In this document: positions 16,198-25,660 of the stretch, one piece after another
How the letters are laid out: each line of letters opens with the position of its first letter
Position numbering within the stretch: position 1 is the first letter of the stretch
From: Pedobacter kyonggii
Lineage (GTDB): Bacteria > Bacteroidota > Bacteroidia > Sphingobacteriales > Sphingobacteriaceae
Reading direction: 5' to 3'
DNA length: 64,000 nucleotides
Assembly (NCBI RefSeq): GCF_004310665.1
Contig: NZ_SIXF01000028.1
Coordinates: 1-64,000, forward strand
Position numbers and translations under genes: made by a program
Notes under the pieces: model-generated
Seen by the model: only the letters and a program-made list of their open reading frames with translations
What the model was told of the DNA's origin: nothing
The model's database searches: none

Positions 16198-18060
16198 TTG
16201 AGCACACTAATTGCGGCAGAAGGCTTAGGGCATGGTTATCATGACGAATGGCTATTTAAAAATTTAACCTTAGGTATTAACTCTGGTCAGCGCGTAGCGT
16301 TGGTTGGGATTAATGGTGCGGGTAAGAGTACACTTTTGAAATTATTGGCAGAAAGGTTCCCTCCGCTCGAAGGTAAAATTGTAAAGAATAAAGCTGTTAA
16401 AATCGGTTTTCTCGATCAGGAACCACAGTTTACGGAAGGTTTTTCTATTAGCGACCACATATTCTCCCTTGAGAATAAACAACAACAGTTAATTAAGGAA
16501 TATGAAGAATTAATTGAAGACCCTAATCCAGACGAAAAAACACTTAACCGTTTATATGAAGAATTAAGTGAACACAATGCCTGGGAATATGAACATGAGA
16601 TTAAAACCATTTTAAACAGAATGGGCATTACTCATCTTCAACAGAAAATTTCTACCCTATCTGGTGGACAAAAGAAGCGTTTAGCCCTCGCTAAGCTTTT
16701 AATTGAAGATCCGGAAATTTTGGTGCTTGATGAGCCAACCAACCATTTGGATATTGATACCATTGAATGGTTGGAAAAGTTATTAACCACCGGACAAAAA
16801 ACAATTTTACTCGTTACCCACGACAGGTACTTTTTAGATAATGTTTGCAATACCATTGTAGAGCTAGATAGAGGAAAAATATTTAATTATAATGGAAATT
16901 ATGCTTACTTCTTAGAAAAGAAAAGCGAAAGGGAGGCTTTAGACGCGACGGTTTTACATAAGAACCAACAGCTATTAAAGAAAGAATTAGAGTGGATGAG
17001 ACGTATGCCACAAGCACGAGCGACGAAATCTAATGCAAGAATTAATGCCTTTTATGATTTAGAGGAAAAAACTAAGAAAAAGACTGATAATCAGAGTATT
17101 AACCTCCAAATGAAGATGTCTCGCCAAGGCGGGAAGATTATTGAGTTAGAACATGTTCAAAAAGCATTTGATGGCCGTCCGATCATCAATGATTTTAGTT
17201 ACACCTTTAAAAAAGGAGACAGAATTGGCTTAGCAGGAAAAAATGGTACTGGTAAATCTACTTTGCTAAATATCATTACGAGTCAATTAAAGCCAGATGC
17301 TGGTAAAGTTGACACTGGAGAGACAACCGTTTTTGGTTATTACAAACAAGGTGGTTTAACTTTCGATCCAAAGGAAAGGGTAATTGATATTGTAAAATCG
17401 GATGCTGAATATATTAAGATGGCTGACGGTTCAGTAATTACTGCCTCTGCCCTATTGACCTTATTTCTCTTCCCACCAAAGAAGCAACATGGCATGGTTG
17501 AGAAATTAAGCGGAGGTGAAAAGAAGCGTTTGAACCTAATGAAAGTGCTGATGCAAAATCCGAACTTTTTAATTTTGGATGAGCCAACGAACGATCTTGA
17601 CATTGACACATTGAACGTTCTTGAAGAATTTTTAGAAAACTTTCCTGGCATATTAATGTTAGTTTCCCACGATAGGTACCTGCTTGACAAAATGAGCGAT
17701 CAACTATTTATCATGGAGGGCGAAGGTGTGGTTAAAATTTATAACGGTAATTATTCTGAATACCGTTTAAGTTTAGAACAACCAAAAGTAAAAACAGAAA
17801 GCAAGAAAATCCCTGCCACATCTGTAGAACAAACACCTGTTAAAGCTGTAAAAAAATTAAGCTTCAAGGAGCAAAAAGAATTAGAAGATAGTGAAAAAGG
17901 GATTACAGAAACAGAAAGCAAAATAGCTTCGCTTAACGAAAGCTTGGTTAAAATTGATGCGACCGACTACGTAAAAATTCAAGAGGTTTCCAATGAGATA
18001 GAATCACTTCAGGCCAAGCTTGACGGATTAACCATGCGTTGGCTCGAACTTTCAGAATAA
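16198..18060 (+). CDS. ABC-F family ATPase (Uup-like)
   Basis: A 620-residue soluble protein with two ABC ATPase domains and no membrane segments. Domain 1 has Walker A GINGAGKST, signature LSGGQKKR and Walker B ILVLDEPTNHLD; domain 2 has GKNGTGKST, LSGGEKKR and FLILDEPTNDLD. A linker of the ABC-F type (ELEWMRRMPQARATKSNARI) joins them. The C-terminal tail (about 550-620) is a charged coiled coil as in Uup, so a role in ribosome or branched-DNA transactions is likelier than drug resistance. The start is TTG at 16198: an in-frame stop lies at 16177-16179 and no ATG or GTG lies between, so TTG is the only start giving the whole first domain. Confidence 0.9.
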   Translation: MSTLIAAEGLGHGYHDEWLFKNLTLGINSGQRVALVGINGAGKSTLLKLLAERFPPLEGKIVKNKAVKIGFLDQEPQFTEGFSISDHIFSLENKQQQLIKEYEELIEDPNPDEKTLNRLYEELSEHNAWEYEHEIKTILNRMGITHLQQKISTLSGGQKKRLALAKLLIEDPEILVLDEPTNHLDIDTIEWLEKLLTTGQKTILLVTHDRYFLDNVCNTIVELDRGKIFNYNGNYAYFLEKKSEREALDATVLHKNQQLLKKELEWMRRMPQARATKSNARINAFYDLEEKTKKKTDNQSINLQMKMSRQGGKIIELEHVQKAFDGRPIINDFSYTFKKGDRIGLAGKNGTGKSTLLNIITSQLKPDAGKVDTGETTVFGYYKQGGLTFDPKERVIDIVKSDAEYIKMADGSVITASALLTLFLFPPKKQHGMVEKLSGGEKKRLNLMKVLMQNPNFLILDEPTNDLDIDTLNVLEEFLENFPGILMLVSHDRYLLDKMSDQLFIMEGEGVVKIYNGNYSEYRLSLEQPKVKTESKKIPATSVEQTPVKAVKKLSFKEQKELEDSEKGITETESKIASLNESLVKIDATDYVKIQEVSNEIESLQAKLDGLTMRWLELSE

Positions 18061-18092
18061 ACGAAATGCAATTCAAAGATATTTTCGCGTGA

Positions 18093-18108
18093 TGTTTCAC
18101 GTGGAACA
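18093..18108. promoter_or_regulatory. parS centromere site 1
   Basis: TGTTTCACGTGGAACA is the reverse complement of the canonical parS TGTTCCACGTGAAACA bound by chromosomal ParB. It lies 33 nt after the ABC-F stop and 99 nt before mnmG. An identical 16-mer follows at 18170-18185; two exact copies within 93 bp make chance very unlikely. Confidence 0.85.
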
Positions 18109-18131
18109 TCACATAATTGCTGCACTAAAAT

Positions 18132-18139
18132 TATTTTTG
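18132..18139 (+). promoter_or_regulatory. possible mnmG -7 promoter element between the parS sites
   Basis: TATTTTTG fits the Bacteroidota -7 consensus TAnnTTTG. The expected -33 position would fall on or next to parS site 1, and parS site 2 would be in the leader. ParB bound here could therefore affect mnmG expression; this is inference. Confidence 0.35.
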
Positions 18140-18169
18140 CACGACGTAAATACTAAAAACAAAACCAGT

Positions 18170-18185
18170 TGTTTCACGTGGAACA
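18170..18185. promoter_or_regulatory. parS centromere site 2
   Basis: A second exact TGTTTCACGTGGAACA, in the same orientation as site 1, ending 21 nt before the mnmG start codon. Paired parS sites near mnmG (gidA) are usual close to replication origins in many bacteria. Confidence 0.85.
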
Positions 18186-18206
18186 ATTAAAAAAATATAA
18201 AATAAA

Positions 18207-20069
18207 ATGTTTTCAAAATACGATTTGATTGTTGTTGGTGCTGGTCACGCAGGCTGTGAAGCTGCTGCTGCTGCTGCCAATTTAGGATCATCTGTTTTAT
18301 TAATAACAATGAACATGGGCACCATTGCCCAGATGAGTTGTAACCCTGCCATGGGTGGTGTAGCTAAAGGACAGATCGTTCGGGAGGTTGATGCTATGGG
18401 CGGTTATTCAGGTATTATTTCTGATAAATCGACTATCCAGTTTAGAATGCTCAATAAATCAAAAGGCCCTGCTATGTGGAGCCCAAGAGCTCAGATTGAT
18501 AGAATGCGTTTTGCAGAAGAATGGCGTTTAGCATTGGAAAGAACGTCTAATCTTGATATATGGCAAGACAATGTGATTGGCCTGTTGGTAAAAGATAATA
18601 CAGTATATGGTGTTAAAACTTCTTTAGGTATCGAGATAGAAAGTACAGCAGTAGTACTGACCAATGGAACCTTTCTAAATGGCATAATGCACATTGGAGA
18701 AAAGAAATTTGGAGGAGGTAGAACAGGAGAAAGAGCATCAACAGGAATTACAGAACAACTGGTAGATCTAGGCATGGAAGCAGGCCGAATGAAAACTGGT
18801 ACCCCTCCACGCGTGGATGGTAGAACTTTGGATTACACCAAAATGGAAGAACAGTGGGGAGATGAAAACCCTGGTAAATTTTCATACACAGATACCGAAG
18901 TTTCAACCGATCAACGCTGCTGCTGGATCACCTATACCAACGGAGATGTTCATAAAACTTTAAAGGAAGGCTTTGAAAAATCGCCAATGTTTACTGGAAG
19001 AATTAAAGGCTTAGGCCCGAGATACTGCCCATCCATTGAAGATAAAATTAACCGTTTTGCAGAGCGGGATAGACATCAGATTTTTGTTGAACCTGAAGGA
19101 TGGAATACTTGCGAAATTTATGTAAACGGGTTTTCAACTTCACTTCCAGAAGATGTACAATTTAAAGCTTTAAGATTAATACCAGGTTTTGAGCAGGCAA
19201 AAATGTTCAGACCGGGTTATGCAATCGAATATGATTTCTTCCCACCTACGCAATTATCTTTAACGTTAGAAACTAAACTGATCAGCAATTTATTTTTAGC
19301 CGGACAGATAAATGGAACTACAGGATATGAAGAAGCAGCTTGTCAGGGTTTCATGGCTGGTATAAATGCACATCAAAAAATCACAGATAAACATGAACTG
19401 ATCATAAAAAGATCTGACAGTTATATAGGTGTTTTAATTGATGACCTGGTAACAAAAGGAACGGAAGAACCTTATCGCATGTTTACATCAAGAGCCGAAC
19501 ACCGTTTGTTATTGAGACAAGATAATGCCGATATCCGCCTATCTCCTATCGGGCATGAGCTGGGTTTAATTTCTGATGAGCGTTTAGAAAAGGTAAATCA
19601 GAAAATTGCAAACGCTGACGCTTTGGTTAAGTTCACCAGAAACCAGGGTATTGAAATGAGCGATGCAAATCCAATGCTCGAAAGTTTAGGATCGAGCGTT
19701 TTAAATCAAAATGTAAAAATACACAGTTTGGTTGGCAGACCTCATGTTGGTTTACCTGATCTGATTAAAGTTAGTAAAGCGCTTGCAGAAGCAACCAAAG
19801 ATTTAGACAATGAAACTATTGAGCAAGCCGAAATCAAAATTAAATATGAAAGTTATTTTGAAAAGGAAAATGAAATTGTAGCGAAGATGTTGAAGATGGA
19901 AGACAAAGAAATTAAACCAGACTTCGATTACAATAAAATTGTTTCCATATCAAAAGAGGCCCGCGAAAAATTATTTAAGATTAAACCGCGTACTTTAGGT
20001 CAGGCATCACGGATTTCAGGCGTTTCACCATCAGATATATCAGTTTTAATGGTCTATATTAATAAGTAA
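18207..20069 (+). CDS. mnmG: tRNA uridine-5-carboxymethylaminomethyl(34) synthesis enzyme MnmG
   Basis: A 620-residue FAD protein that, with MnmE, installs the carboxymethylaminomethyl group on U34 of tRNAs reading split codon boxes. The dinucleotide-binding motif is [12 protein letters not shown] at the N-terminus; family signatures [13 protein letters not shown] and [13 protein letters not shown] follow, with the C-terminal helical MnmE-binding region ending in [17 protein letters not shown]. Length fits the family. Two parS sites precede it, matching the frequent placement of mnmG (gidA) near chromosome origins. mnmE is not in this window. Confidence 0.96.
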   Translation: MFSKYDLIVVGAGHAGCEAAAAAANLGSSVLLITMNMGTIAQMSCNPAMGGVAKGQIVREVDAMGGYSGIISDKSTIQFRMLNKSKGPAMWSPRAQIDRMRFAEEWRLALERTSNLDIWQDNVIGLLVKDNTVYGVKTSLGIEIESTAVVLTNGTFLNGIMHIGEKKFGGGRTGERASTGITEQLVDLGMEAGRMKTGTPPRVDGRTLDYTKMEEQWGDENPGKFSYTDTEVSTDQRCCWITYTNGDVHKTLKEGFEKSPMFTGRIKGLGPRYCPSIEDKINRFAERDRHQIFVEPEGWNTCEIYVNGFSTSLPEDVQFKALRLIPGFEQAKMFRPGYAIEYDFFPPTQLSLTLETKLISNLFLAGQINGTTGYEEAACQGFMAGINAHQKITDKHELIIKRSDSYIGVLIDDLVTKGTEEPYRMFTSRAEHRLLLRQDNADIRLSPIGHELGLISDERLEKVNQKIANADALVKFTRNQGIEMSDANPMLESLGSSVLNQNVKIHSLVGRPHVGLPDLIKVSKALAEATKDLDNETIEQAEIKIKYESYFEKENEIVAKMLKMEDKEIKPDFDYNKIVSISKEAREKLFKIKPRTLGQASRISGVSPSDISVLMVYINK

Positions 20070-20190
20070 TTGATAATCAATACTTTAACTACTTTAAAAC
20101 AGACTTAAAATAAAGCGATATAAGCTAAAAAAAAGATTTTTTAATGTTACGGTTCCAAAAAGTATAAAAATTCTTCAGAACGTTTAAAAT

Positions 20191-21834
20191 ATGCCAAATT
20201 TAAAAGCTCAGTATTTTAACCTTAAAAATTTAGCGGTTGTTATAACCTTGCTCCTATTTTTTGGTTGTGCAAGTATTCAAACGCCACAAGGTGGGCCAAA
20301 AGATACCAAGCCACCAAAAGTGCTAAGCATGACTCCAAAAAATCAAACGAGGAATTTTAATGCTAAAAAAATAGTGATTGAGTTTGATGAATATTTTAAT
20401 CTTAAAGATGAGTTTAAAGAATTTTCTATTTCACCCGATCAGGAAAAAATTCCGGAGCTAAAAAAGCGTCAAAAAAGATTAGAAATTAATCTTAAGGATT
20501 CCTTAGAAAAAAATACGACCTACACCTTAAACTTTGGAAAATCTGTAGCCGATGTTAACGAAGGAAATGTAGTTAAAAATTTATCCTATGTTTTTTCTAC
20601 CGGCCCAGAAATAGATTCGTTATCATTAAGCGGCAAAGTAATCAATTCGCTAACTGACGAACCTGAAAAGGAAGTTACCGTATTTATTCTACCTTTAGAA
20701 AGAGACACCATTTTTGGAAAAAAACGTCCATCAATATATACCACTACTGATAGTGCAGGAACCTACAAATTGAATAACCTTAGAAAAGGTACTTATAAAG
20801 TGTATGCGGTTAAAGAAAGTAGCGGAGGAGGCGATAAAATATACCAGCAAATTTCGGATGAAGTTGGATTTGTAAAAGACCCTATTGTAATAGATAAAAA
20901 TATAGAGAACATAGATCTGCAGATATTTAAAGAATTGGCACCAGAATTCCGAGTATTAGACCGAAAACTAAATAATGACGGCAGTATATCAATCATCTTT
21001 AACCAACAGCTTAAAAGCCCTAAAATAACCATTACAGATCCACCAGCTGTTGACGTAGGTAAGTTTGTTCATTTTTCTAAAAATAACGATACTGCGAAAA
21101 TATGGTTGAAGGATTTGAGTTTCGATTCGGTTAAAGTTGCCATACAAGATCAAGGTAAAGTTTTACAGACCTTAAACTTTACCAGGGGTAAAAAAGATAC
21201 CTATACACGCGAGCTTGTTATTTCTGATAACTTATTGGGTGGTAAGTTAAACCCTTTCCAACAGCTAACACTAACCTTTCCTTTTCCAATGGCTGCTGCA
21301 GATCCATCTAAAATCACCCTTTTAGAAGACTCAGTAAAACGGACAACTTTTGAAGTAGTAAAAGACAGTGTAGATTTCCTTAAATATTATATAAAATACC
21401 CTTGGAAAAATAAAAGAACTTATGATTTGAAGCTAGCTGCAGGTGCTTTTACTGCCATATTTAACGCTAAAAACAAAGATGTAACCAAACGTTTTTCACT
21501 TGAAAGTTCGGACGCTTATACTACCCTGGTATTAAATGTAACTGTTCCAGATACTTCGAAAAGATATGTTGTTCAATTTCTAAGTGAAAAAAAGGATATC
21601 ATAAAATCTTTTCCAGTCAGTAAAAACTCGAAAGTTACTTTTTCTAAATATCCGGCGGGCAAATATATGCTCAGGGTAATTTACGATGATAATAAAAATG
21701 GAATCTGGGATACAGGAAATGTTAAAGAAGGATATCAACCCGAAAAAGTTTGGTATTTAAAGGCTTTAATGGATTTAAAACCTAACTGGGAACGTGAAGA
21801 TCCATTGGTGATACCGGCACCACCAAGTAAATAA
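20191..21834 (+). CDS. Ig-like (SbsA/Big_5) domain lipoprotein
   Basis: A 547-residue envelope protein. The N-terminus has a hydrophobic segment ending LLLFFGC (Cys26), a lipobox-like site, then ASIQTPQGGPKDTKPPKVL, a signature seen in many Bacteroidota SbsA-Ig-like proteins. The first Ig-like domain covers about 40-140 (PPKVLSMTPKNQTRNFNAKKIVIEFDEYF ... YTLNFGKSVADVNEGN). Next is a carboxypeptidase-regulatory-like beta sandwich (LSGKVINSLTDEPEKEVTVFI ... YKLNNLRKGTYKVYAVKE), further beta-rich segments and a closing EF-hand-like DDNKNGIWDTG loop. It follows mnmG by 121 nt. Function unknown; a surface or periplasmic structural role is inferred. Confidence 0.75.
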   Translation: MPNLKAQYFNLKNLAVVITLLLFFGCASIQTPQGGPKDTKPPKVLSMTPKNQTRNFNAKKIVIEFDEYFNLKDEFKEFSISPDQEKIPELKKRQKRLEINLKDSLEKNTTYTLNFGKSVADVNEGNVVKNLSYVFSTGPEIDSLSLSGKVINSLTDEPEKEVTVFILPLERDTIFGKKRPSIYTTTDSAGTYKLNNLRKGTYKVYAVKESSGGGDKIYQQISDEVGFVKDPIVIDKNIENIDLQIFKELAPEFRVLDRKLNNDGSISIIFNQQLKSPKITITDPPAVDVGKFVHFSKNNDTAKIWLKDLSFDSVKVAIQDQGKVLQTLNFTRGKKDTYTRELVISDNLLGGKLNPFQQLTLTFPFPMAAADPSKITLLEDSVKRTTFEVVKDSVDFLKYYIKYPWKNKRTYDLKLAAGAFTAIFNAKNKDVTKRFSLESSDAYTTLVLNVTVPDTSKRYVVQFLSEKKDIIKSFPVSKNSKVTFSKYPAGKYMLRVIYDDNKNGIWDTGNVKEGYQPEKVWYLKALMDLKPNWEREDPLVIPAPPSK

Positions 21835-21839
21835 AAAAG

Positions 21840-21954
21840 TCGTCATTCTGAACTTATTTCAGGGTCTTAATAGCAACAAAGATGCTGACCACGTAGTAGC
21901 TACGAGACGATTGAAAATACTACTTCTACTTGTAAAACAAGTTCAGCATGACGG
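21840..21954. repeat. intergenic dispersed repeat (GTCATTCTGAAC...GTTCAGCATGACG)
   Basis: Arms CGTCATTCTGAACTT and AAGTTCAGCATGACG are inverted copies with one mismatch, separated by about 85 nt of unrelated sequence. It lies exactly between two convergent genes and may act as a two-way terminator. Confidence 0.65.
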
Positions 21955-21957
21955 ATA

Positions 21958-22470
21958 CTAAGTGGTAAACCAACCGGAATACATGATATAATTATCAGGC
22001 AACTTATTTAATAAAGCCCTTTGCTCATCAGTAATGGGCTTTATTTTTTTTGCAGGCGTGCCGGCATATAAATAACCCGTTTCACAAATGGTATTTTCCA
22101 ATACTACAGATCCAGCTGCAATAATACAATACTCTTCTATAACAGCATGATCCATTACAATGGCACCCATACCGATTAAAACATTATCCTGAACAGTACA
22201 GCCATGCACTATGGCGTTGTGCCCTACAGATACCCGGTTACCTATGTGTGTAGAAGCTTTTAAGTAGGTTGCATGAATTATCGCGCCATCTTGTATGTTT
22301 GATTCATTTCCGATCGTAATGGCATTTACATCGCCTCTGATTACGGCATTAAACCATACTGAACATTTATCGCCTATCACCACATCGCCAACTATAGTGG
22401 CATTCTCTGCAATAAAATTGTCTTTTCCAATTTCAGGGTATTTATCTTTTACCGGTAGTATTAAAGGCAT
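21958..22470 (-). CDS. gamma-class carbonic anhydrase family protein
   Basis: A 170-residue left-handed beta-helix protein built from hexapeptide repeats (ENATIVGDVVIGDKCSVWFNAVIRGDVNAITIGNESNIQDG, then SVGHNAIVHGCTVQDNVLIGMGAIVMD). The three spaced His residues expected to bind metal occur in IIHATY, SVGHNAI and IVHGCT. The tail (GTPAKKIKPITDEQ) is typical of the YrdA/CaiE-like group. True carbonic anhydrase activity is not assured, since many members are uncharacterised. I use the ATG at 22470 (MPLILPVKDKYPEIGKDNF), because the longer frame starts inside the dispersed repeat at 22483-22563. Confidence 0.85.
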   Translation of the reverse strand: MPLILPVKDKYPEIGKDNFIAENATIVGDVVIGDKCSVWFNAVIRGDVNAITIGNESNIQDGAIIHATYLKASTHIGNRVSVGHNAIVHGCTVQDNVLIGMGAIVMDHAVIEEYCIIAAGSVVLENTICETGYLYAGTPAKKIKPITDEQRALLNKLPDNYIMYSGWFTT

Positions 22471-22482
22471 AACTCTATTTTG

Positions 22483-22563
22483 CGTCACCCTGAATTTATT
22501 TCAGGGTCTTTTTAAGTATTGTATATATGATATATAGATGCCGAACTAAATTCAGCATGACGA
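22483..22563. repeat. intergenic dispersed repeat (GTCACCCTGAAT...ATTCAGCATGACG)
   Basis: Inverted arms CGTCACCCTGAAT and ATTCAGCATGACG with two mismatches, about 55 nt apart. It fills the gap between nadB and the carbonic anhydrase gene. Internally tttcagggtctt matches the copy at 21840-21954. Confidence 0.65.
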
Positions 22564-22570
22564 TTCCACA

Positions 22571-24157
22571 TTAAAACACAGTATCTACCAATTCCTTCGC
22601 ATGCTCAGGATAATCAGTAGTATAATGTAATCCCCGGCTCTCTTTCCGTTGCATGGCAGATTTGATCACCAGATAAGCGGTTTGAATTACATTACGCAAT
22701 TCGCAAAGTTTAACTGAAACCTTATTCTTTTTATAAAATTCTTCTGTTTCCTGATAAATTAAAAATAAACGGCGATGTGCTCTTTCCAAACGGAAATCAG
22801 AACGGACAATGCCCACATAATCACCCATAACCTTTTGTAGCTCCCTAAGGTTATGCGTTACCAATACATCCTCATTACTTTGTGTAACGCCCTTCGAATC
22901 CCATTCAGGAATGTGATCTGGAATAACATTATTCTTGAAGTTCTCGATAGCATCCTGGTAAATACGGTGTGCAAAAACCGTAGCTTCTAATAGCGAATTG
23001 GAAGCCAAACGGTTAGCCCCATGCAAACCTGTTGAAGAGCATTCGCCGCAGGCATATAAATTTTTAATTGAAGAGCGGCCATATTCATCAACCAGAATAC
23101 CACCACACATATAATGAGAGGCAGGGGTAACAGGAATATAATCTTTGGTCATATCTATTCCAATTGACAAACACTTGGCATATATATTAGGAAAGTGCTT
23201 CAGAATGTCTGCCTTTTTGCGCATGGTAATATCAAGGTAAACAAAGTCGTCGCCTGATTTCTTCATTTCATTATCTACCGCACGGGCTACAATATCACGT
23301 GGTGCTAAAGATTTACGCTCATCATATTCATGCATAAATTCCTCACCATTCTTCCGTCTTAAAACACCACCAAAACCCCTAACAGCTTCTGATATTAGAA
23401 ACGATGGATACTCTCCAGGATGATATAAAGCAGTTGGATGGAACTGAATAAACTCCATATTCCTTACTTTTCCTTTTGCACGGTAAACCATTGCCATACC
23501 ATCGCCCGTTGCAATAACCGGATTTGTTGTGGCCGAATACACATGTCCAGCGCCACCCGAAGCCATCACAGTCACATTTGCCACAATCTTTTCCACATCG
23601 TTAAGCTCTGTGTTAAAGGCATATACACCATAACAGTTGATATCTTCGGTACGTTTATCCACAAACTCACCCAGGTGATGCTGGGTAATTAACTCCAGCG
23701 CAAAGTAATGTGTTAATATCTCTATGTTGTTATTCTCATGAATTTCATTCAGCAATACCCGCTCAATCTCGTATCCGGTGATGTCTTTGTAGTGCAAAAC
23801 ACGATGTTCAGAGTGTCCTCCCTCCTTGGCTAAATCATAGAAACCGGAGTTATCCTTATCGAAGTTTATACCATAATCAATGATCTCCTGAATACGCTGA
23901 GGCCCCTCTTTTACAACTATTTCCACAATTTTTTCATCACATAATCCATCGCCGGCAATCAAAGTATCATCGATATGTTTCTCAAAAGAATCACCTTTAT
24001 CTACCACAACCGCAACACCGCCCTGAGCGTATTTTGTATTCGATTCGTCTTCGTTCGACTTAGTAACAATTAAAACCTTACCAAACTTTGCTGCCTTAAG
24101 TGCAAAACTCAAACCCGCTATACCTGAACCAATTACCAGAAAATCTACTTTCCTCAT
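22571..24157 (-). CDS. nadB: L-aspartate oxidase
   Basis: The first enzyme of NAD synthesis from aspartate; it oxidises L-aspartate to iminoaspartate, which NadA converts to quinolinate. It has 528 residues from the ATG at 24157 (MRKVDFLVIGSGIAGLSFALKAAKFG), which places the FAD-binding GSGIAG loop directly at the N-terminus. Visible family motifs are SNTKYAQGGVAVV, EGGHSEHRVLH, EFIQFHPTALYHPGE, RDIVARAVDNE, ASHYMCGGI and the GECSSTGLHGANRLASNSLLE block, with the C-terminal fumarate-reductase-type helical domain after it. It is divergent from nadA across a 450-bp gap, so both may answer to a shared control region. Confidence 0.95.
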   Translation of the reverse strand: MRKVDFLVIGSGIAGLSFALKAAKFGKVLIVTKSNEDESNTKYAQGGVAVVVDKGDSFEKHIDDTLIAGDGLCDEKIVEIVVKEGPQRIQEIIDYGINFDKDNSGFYDLAKEGGHSEHRVLHYKDITGYEIERVLLNEIHENNNIEILTHYFALELITQHHLGEFVDKRTEDINCYGVYAFNTELNDVEKIVANVTVMASGGAGHVYSATTNPVIATGDGMAMVYRAKGKVRNMEFIQFHPTALYHPGEYPSFLISEAVRGFGGVLRRKNGEEFMHEYDERKSLAPRDIVARAVDNEMKKSGDDFVYLDITMRKKADILKHFPNIYAKCLSIGIDMTKDYIPVTPASHYMCGGILVDEYGRSSIKNLYACGECSSTGLHGANRLASNSLLEATVFAHRIYQDAIENFKNNVIPDHIPEWDSKGVTQSNEDVLVTHNLRELQKVMGDYVGIVRSDFRLERAHRRLFLIYQETEEFYKKNKVSVKLCELRNVIQTAYLVIKSAMQRKESRGLHYTTDYPEHAKELVDTVF

Positions 24158-24607
24158 TAATAAAAACATTTACTTTATCCACGATGTTAACAACTAGTTG
24201 ATAAATGTTAACTCTGTGTCTAAATTATCCTAACAAATAAATTTGAATGTTTAAAGCTACTCTAAAAAGACAATTTGCCACAATCTTTTAAGTAATTTTT
24301 GAGCACCTTTGTACAAGTAATTAACTTTTTACCCACTTATAAACAATTAACATTCGGGTATTGATAAAAATTGAGAGACTTTTCGATAGTGCTGAAAATC
24401 AAACTCATGATATTAGAGAAATGTAATCTAAATGTTAGTAAACGATTAACAACTTATATAAAAGAACTTTTTTTCGAAACTTGCCAACAATACTAACACA
24501 CTAATAAACAAACAAGATTTATTTATTTAAAAATACTTATTAATTATTGAGACGTTGAAAGCTTTATCTTTGGCCAACGTCAAAATTCAAAAAAGGAAAA
24601 TTTTAAA
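24158..24607. other. AT-rich nadB-nadA divergent region, possible origin-like sequence
   Basis: About 450 bp without a gene. Near nadB it has TTATCCACG (24175-24183, one base from the DnaA box TTATCCACA), then GTTAAC words, an ACTAGT centre flanked by AACAACTAGTTG, and a TTATAAACA word near 24338. The density of GTTAAC and TTATnnAC-like words in AT-rich DNA resembles replication origins. The exact DnaA box consensus is absent, so this is only a candidate. It must also contain the divergent nad promoters. Confidence 0.25.
24565..24572 (+). promoter_or_regulatory. nadA -7 promoter element
   Basis: TATCTTTG matches the Bacteroidota -7 consensus TAnnTTTG and lies 36 nt before the nadA ATG. The only TTG upstream (24547-24549) is 15 nt away, closer than the usual spacing, so the -33 element is unsure. 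Confidence 0.5.
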
Positions 24608-25606
24608 ATGAACATAGATGTCTTAGAAGAAATCAATAAAAAAGGTTTCGCAGAAGAGGAAATTGATCCTACCCTCGATCTTTTTGCGGAGATTGAGAAA
24701 TTAAAAAAGGAAAAGAATGCCATTATTCTTGCACACTACTATCAAGAACCTGACATTCAGGATATTGCAGATTATATTGGTGACAGTTTAGGCTTATCGC
24801 AGGAAGCTGCAAAAACAGATGCTGATGTGATTGTGTTTGCCGGCGTACATTTTATGGCCGAAACAGCAAAGATTTTATCGCCTAATAAAACTGTTTTATT
24901 ACCAGATGTAAAAGCAGGTTGCTCATTAGCAGATAGTTGTCCGCCCCATCTGTTTAGAAAATTTAAAGAAAAATATCCGGATCACCTGGTCATCACTTAT
25001 GTAAACTGCACAGCCGAATTAAAAGCTTTAAGTGACATTGTTTGTACAAGTACGAATGCCGTTCAAATTGTAGAGAGTTTACCTAAAGACCAAAAAATAA
25101 TCTTTGGCCCAGATAGAAATTTAGGTGCTTATGTAGCAAAGAAAACCGGGCGCGATTTGGTATTGTGGAATGGTGCCTGTATGGTACATGAAATTTTTTC
25201 GCAGGAGAAAATTACAAAGCTGAAAGAACGCCATCCGAACGCTAAATTTATTGCGCATCCGGAATGTGAAGAAGTGGTTTTGAAAATGGCCGATTATATC
25301 GGTTCAACAACAGGACTTTTAAAATATACCATTACCAATCCGGCTACCGAATTTATTGTAGCTACTGAAAGTGGGATTATCCACCAGATGGAAAAGGCAA
25401 ATCCAACAAAAACATTTATTCCGGCACCGCCAAACAATAGTTGTGCTTGTAACGATTGCCCATACATGAAAAGAAATACTTTAGAAAAACTATATTTATG
25501 TATTAAAAATGGTTTGCCTGAAGTAACTGTACCTGAGCATATTATTGAGCTTGCCCGTAAACCTATACAGCGCATGCTTGATATTTCAGCTGAATTGGGC
25601 TTGTAA
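24608..25606 (+). CDS. nadA: quinolinate synthase
   Basis: A 332-residue [4Fe-4S] enzyme that condenses iminoaspartate with dihydroxyacetone phosphate to quinolinate. The start of the fold is seen in [31 protein letters not shown]. Cluster cysteines are likely those in [24 protein letters not shown] and the C-terminal [21 protein letters not shown]. The length is typical. It faces nadB across the 24158-24607 region and is closed by the strong hairpin at 25615-25647, so it is probably a single-gene transcript. Confidence 0.95.
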   Translation: MNIDVLEEINKKGFAEEEIDPTLDLFAEIEKLKKEKNAIILAHYYQEPDIQDIADYIGDSLGLSQEAAKTDADVIVFAGVHFMAETAKILSPNKTVLLPDVKAGCSLADSCPPHLFRKFKEKYPDHLVITYVNCTAELKALSDIVCTSTNAVQIVESLPKDQKIIFGPDRNLGAYVAKKTGRDLVLWNGACMVHEIFSQEKITKLKERHPNAKFIAHPECEEVVLKMADYIGSTTGLLKYTITNPATEFIVATESGIIHQMEKANPTKTFIPAPPNNSCACNDCPYMKRNTLEKLYLCIKNGLPEVTVPEHIIELARKPIQRMLDISAELGL

Positions 25607-25614
25607 AAATTTAC

Positions 25615-25647
25615 AAACCTTACAGGTTTCAAAAACCTGTAAGGTTT
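25615..25647. terminator. perfect 15-bp hairpin, terminator
   Basis: AAACCTTACAGGTTT (25615-25629) and AAACCTGTAAGGTTT (25633-25647) pair without mismatch around a 3-nt loop, 8 nt after the nadA stop. The arm is itself nearly self-complementary, so a four-way structure is possible in DNA. I recall the same word as a common intergenic repeat in Bacteroidota. Confidence 0.7.
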
Positions 25648-25660
25648 ATTGAAATAATTT

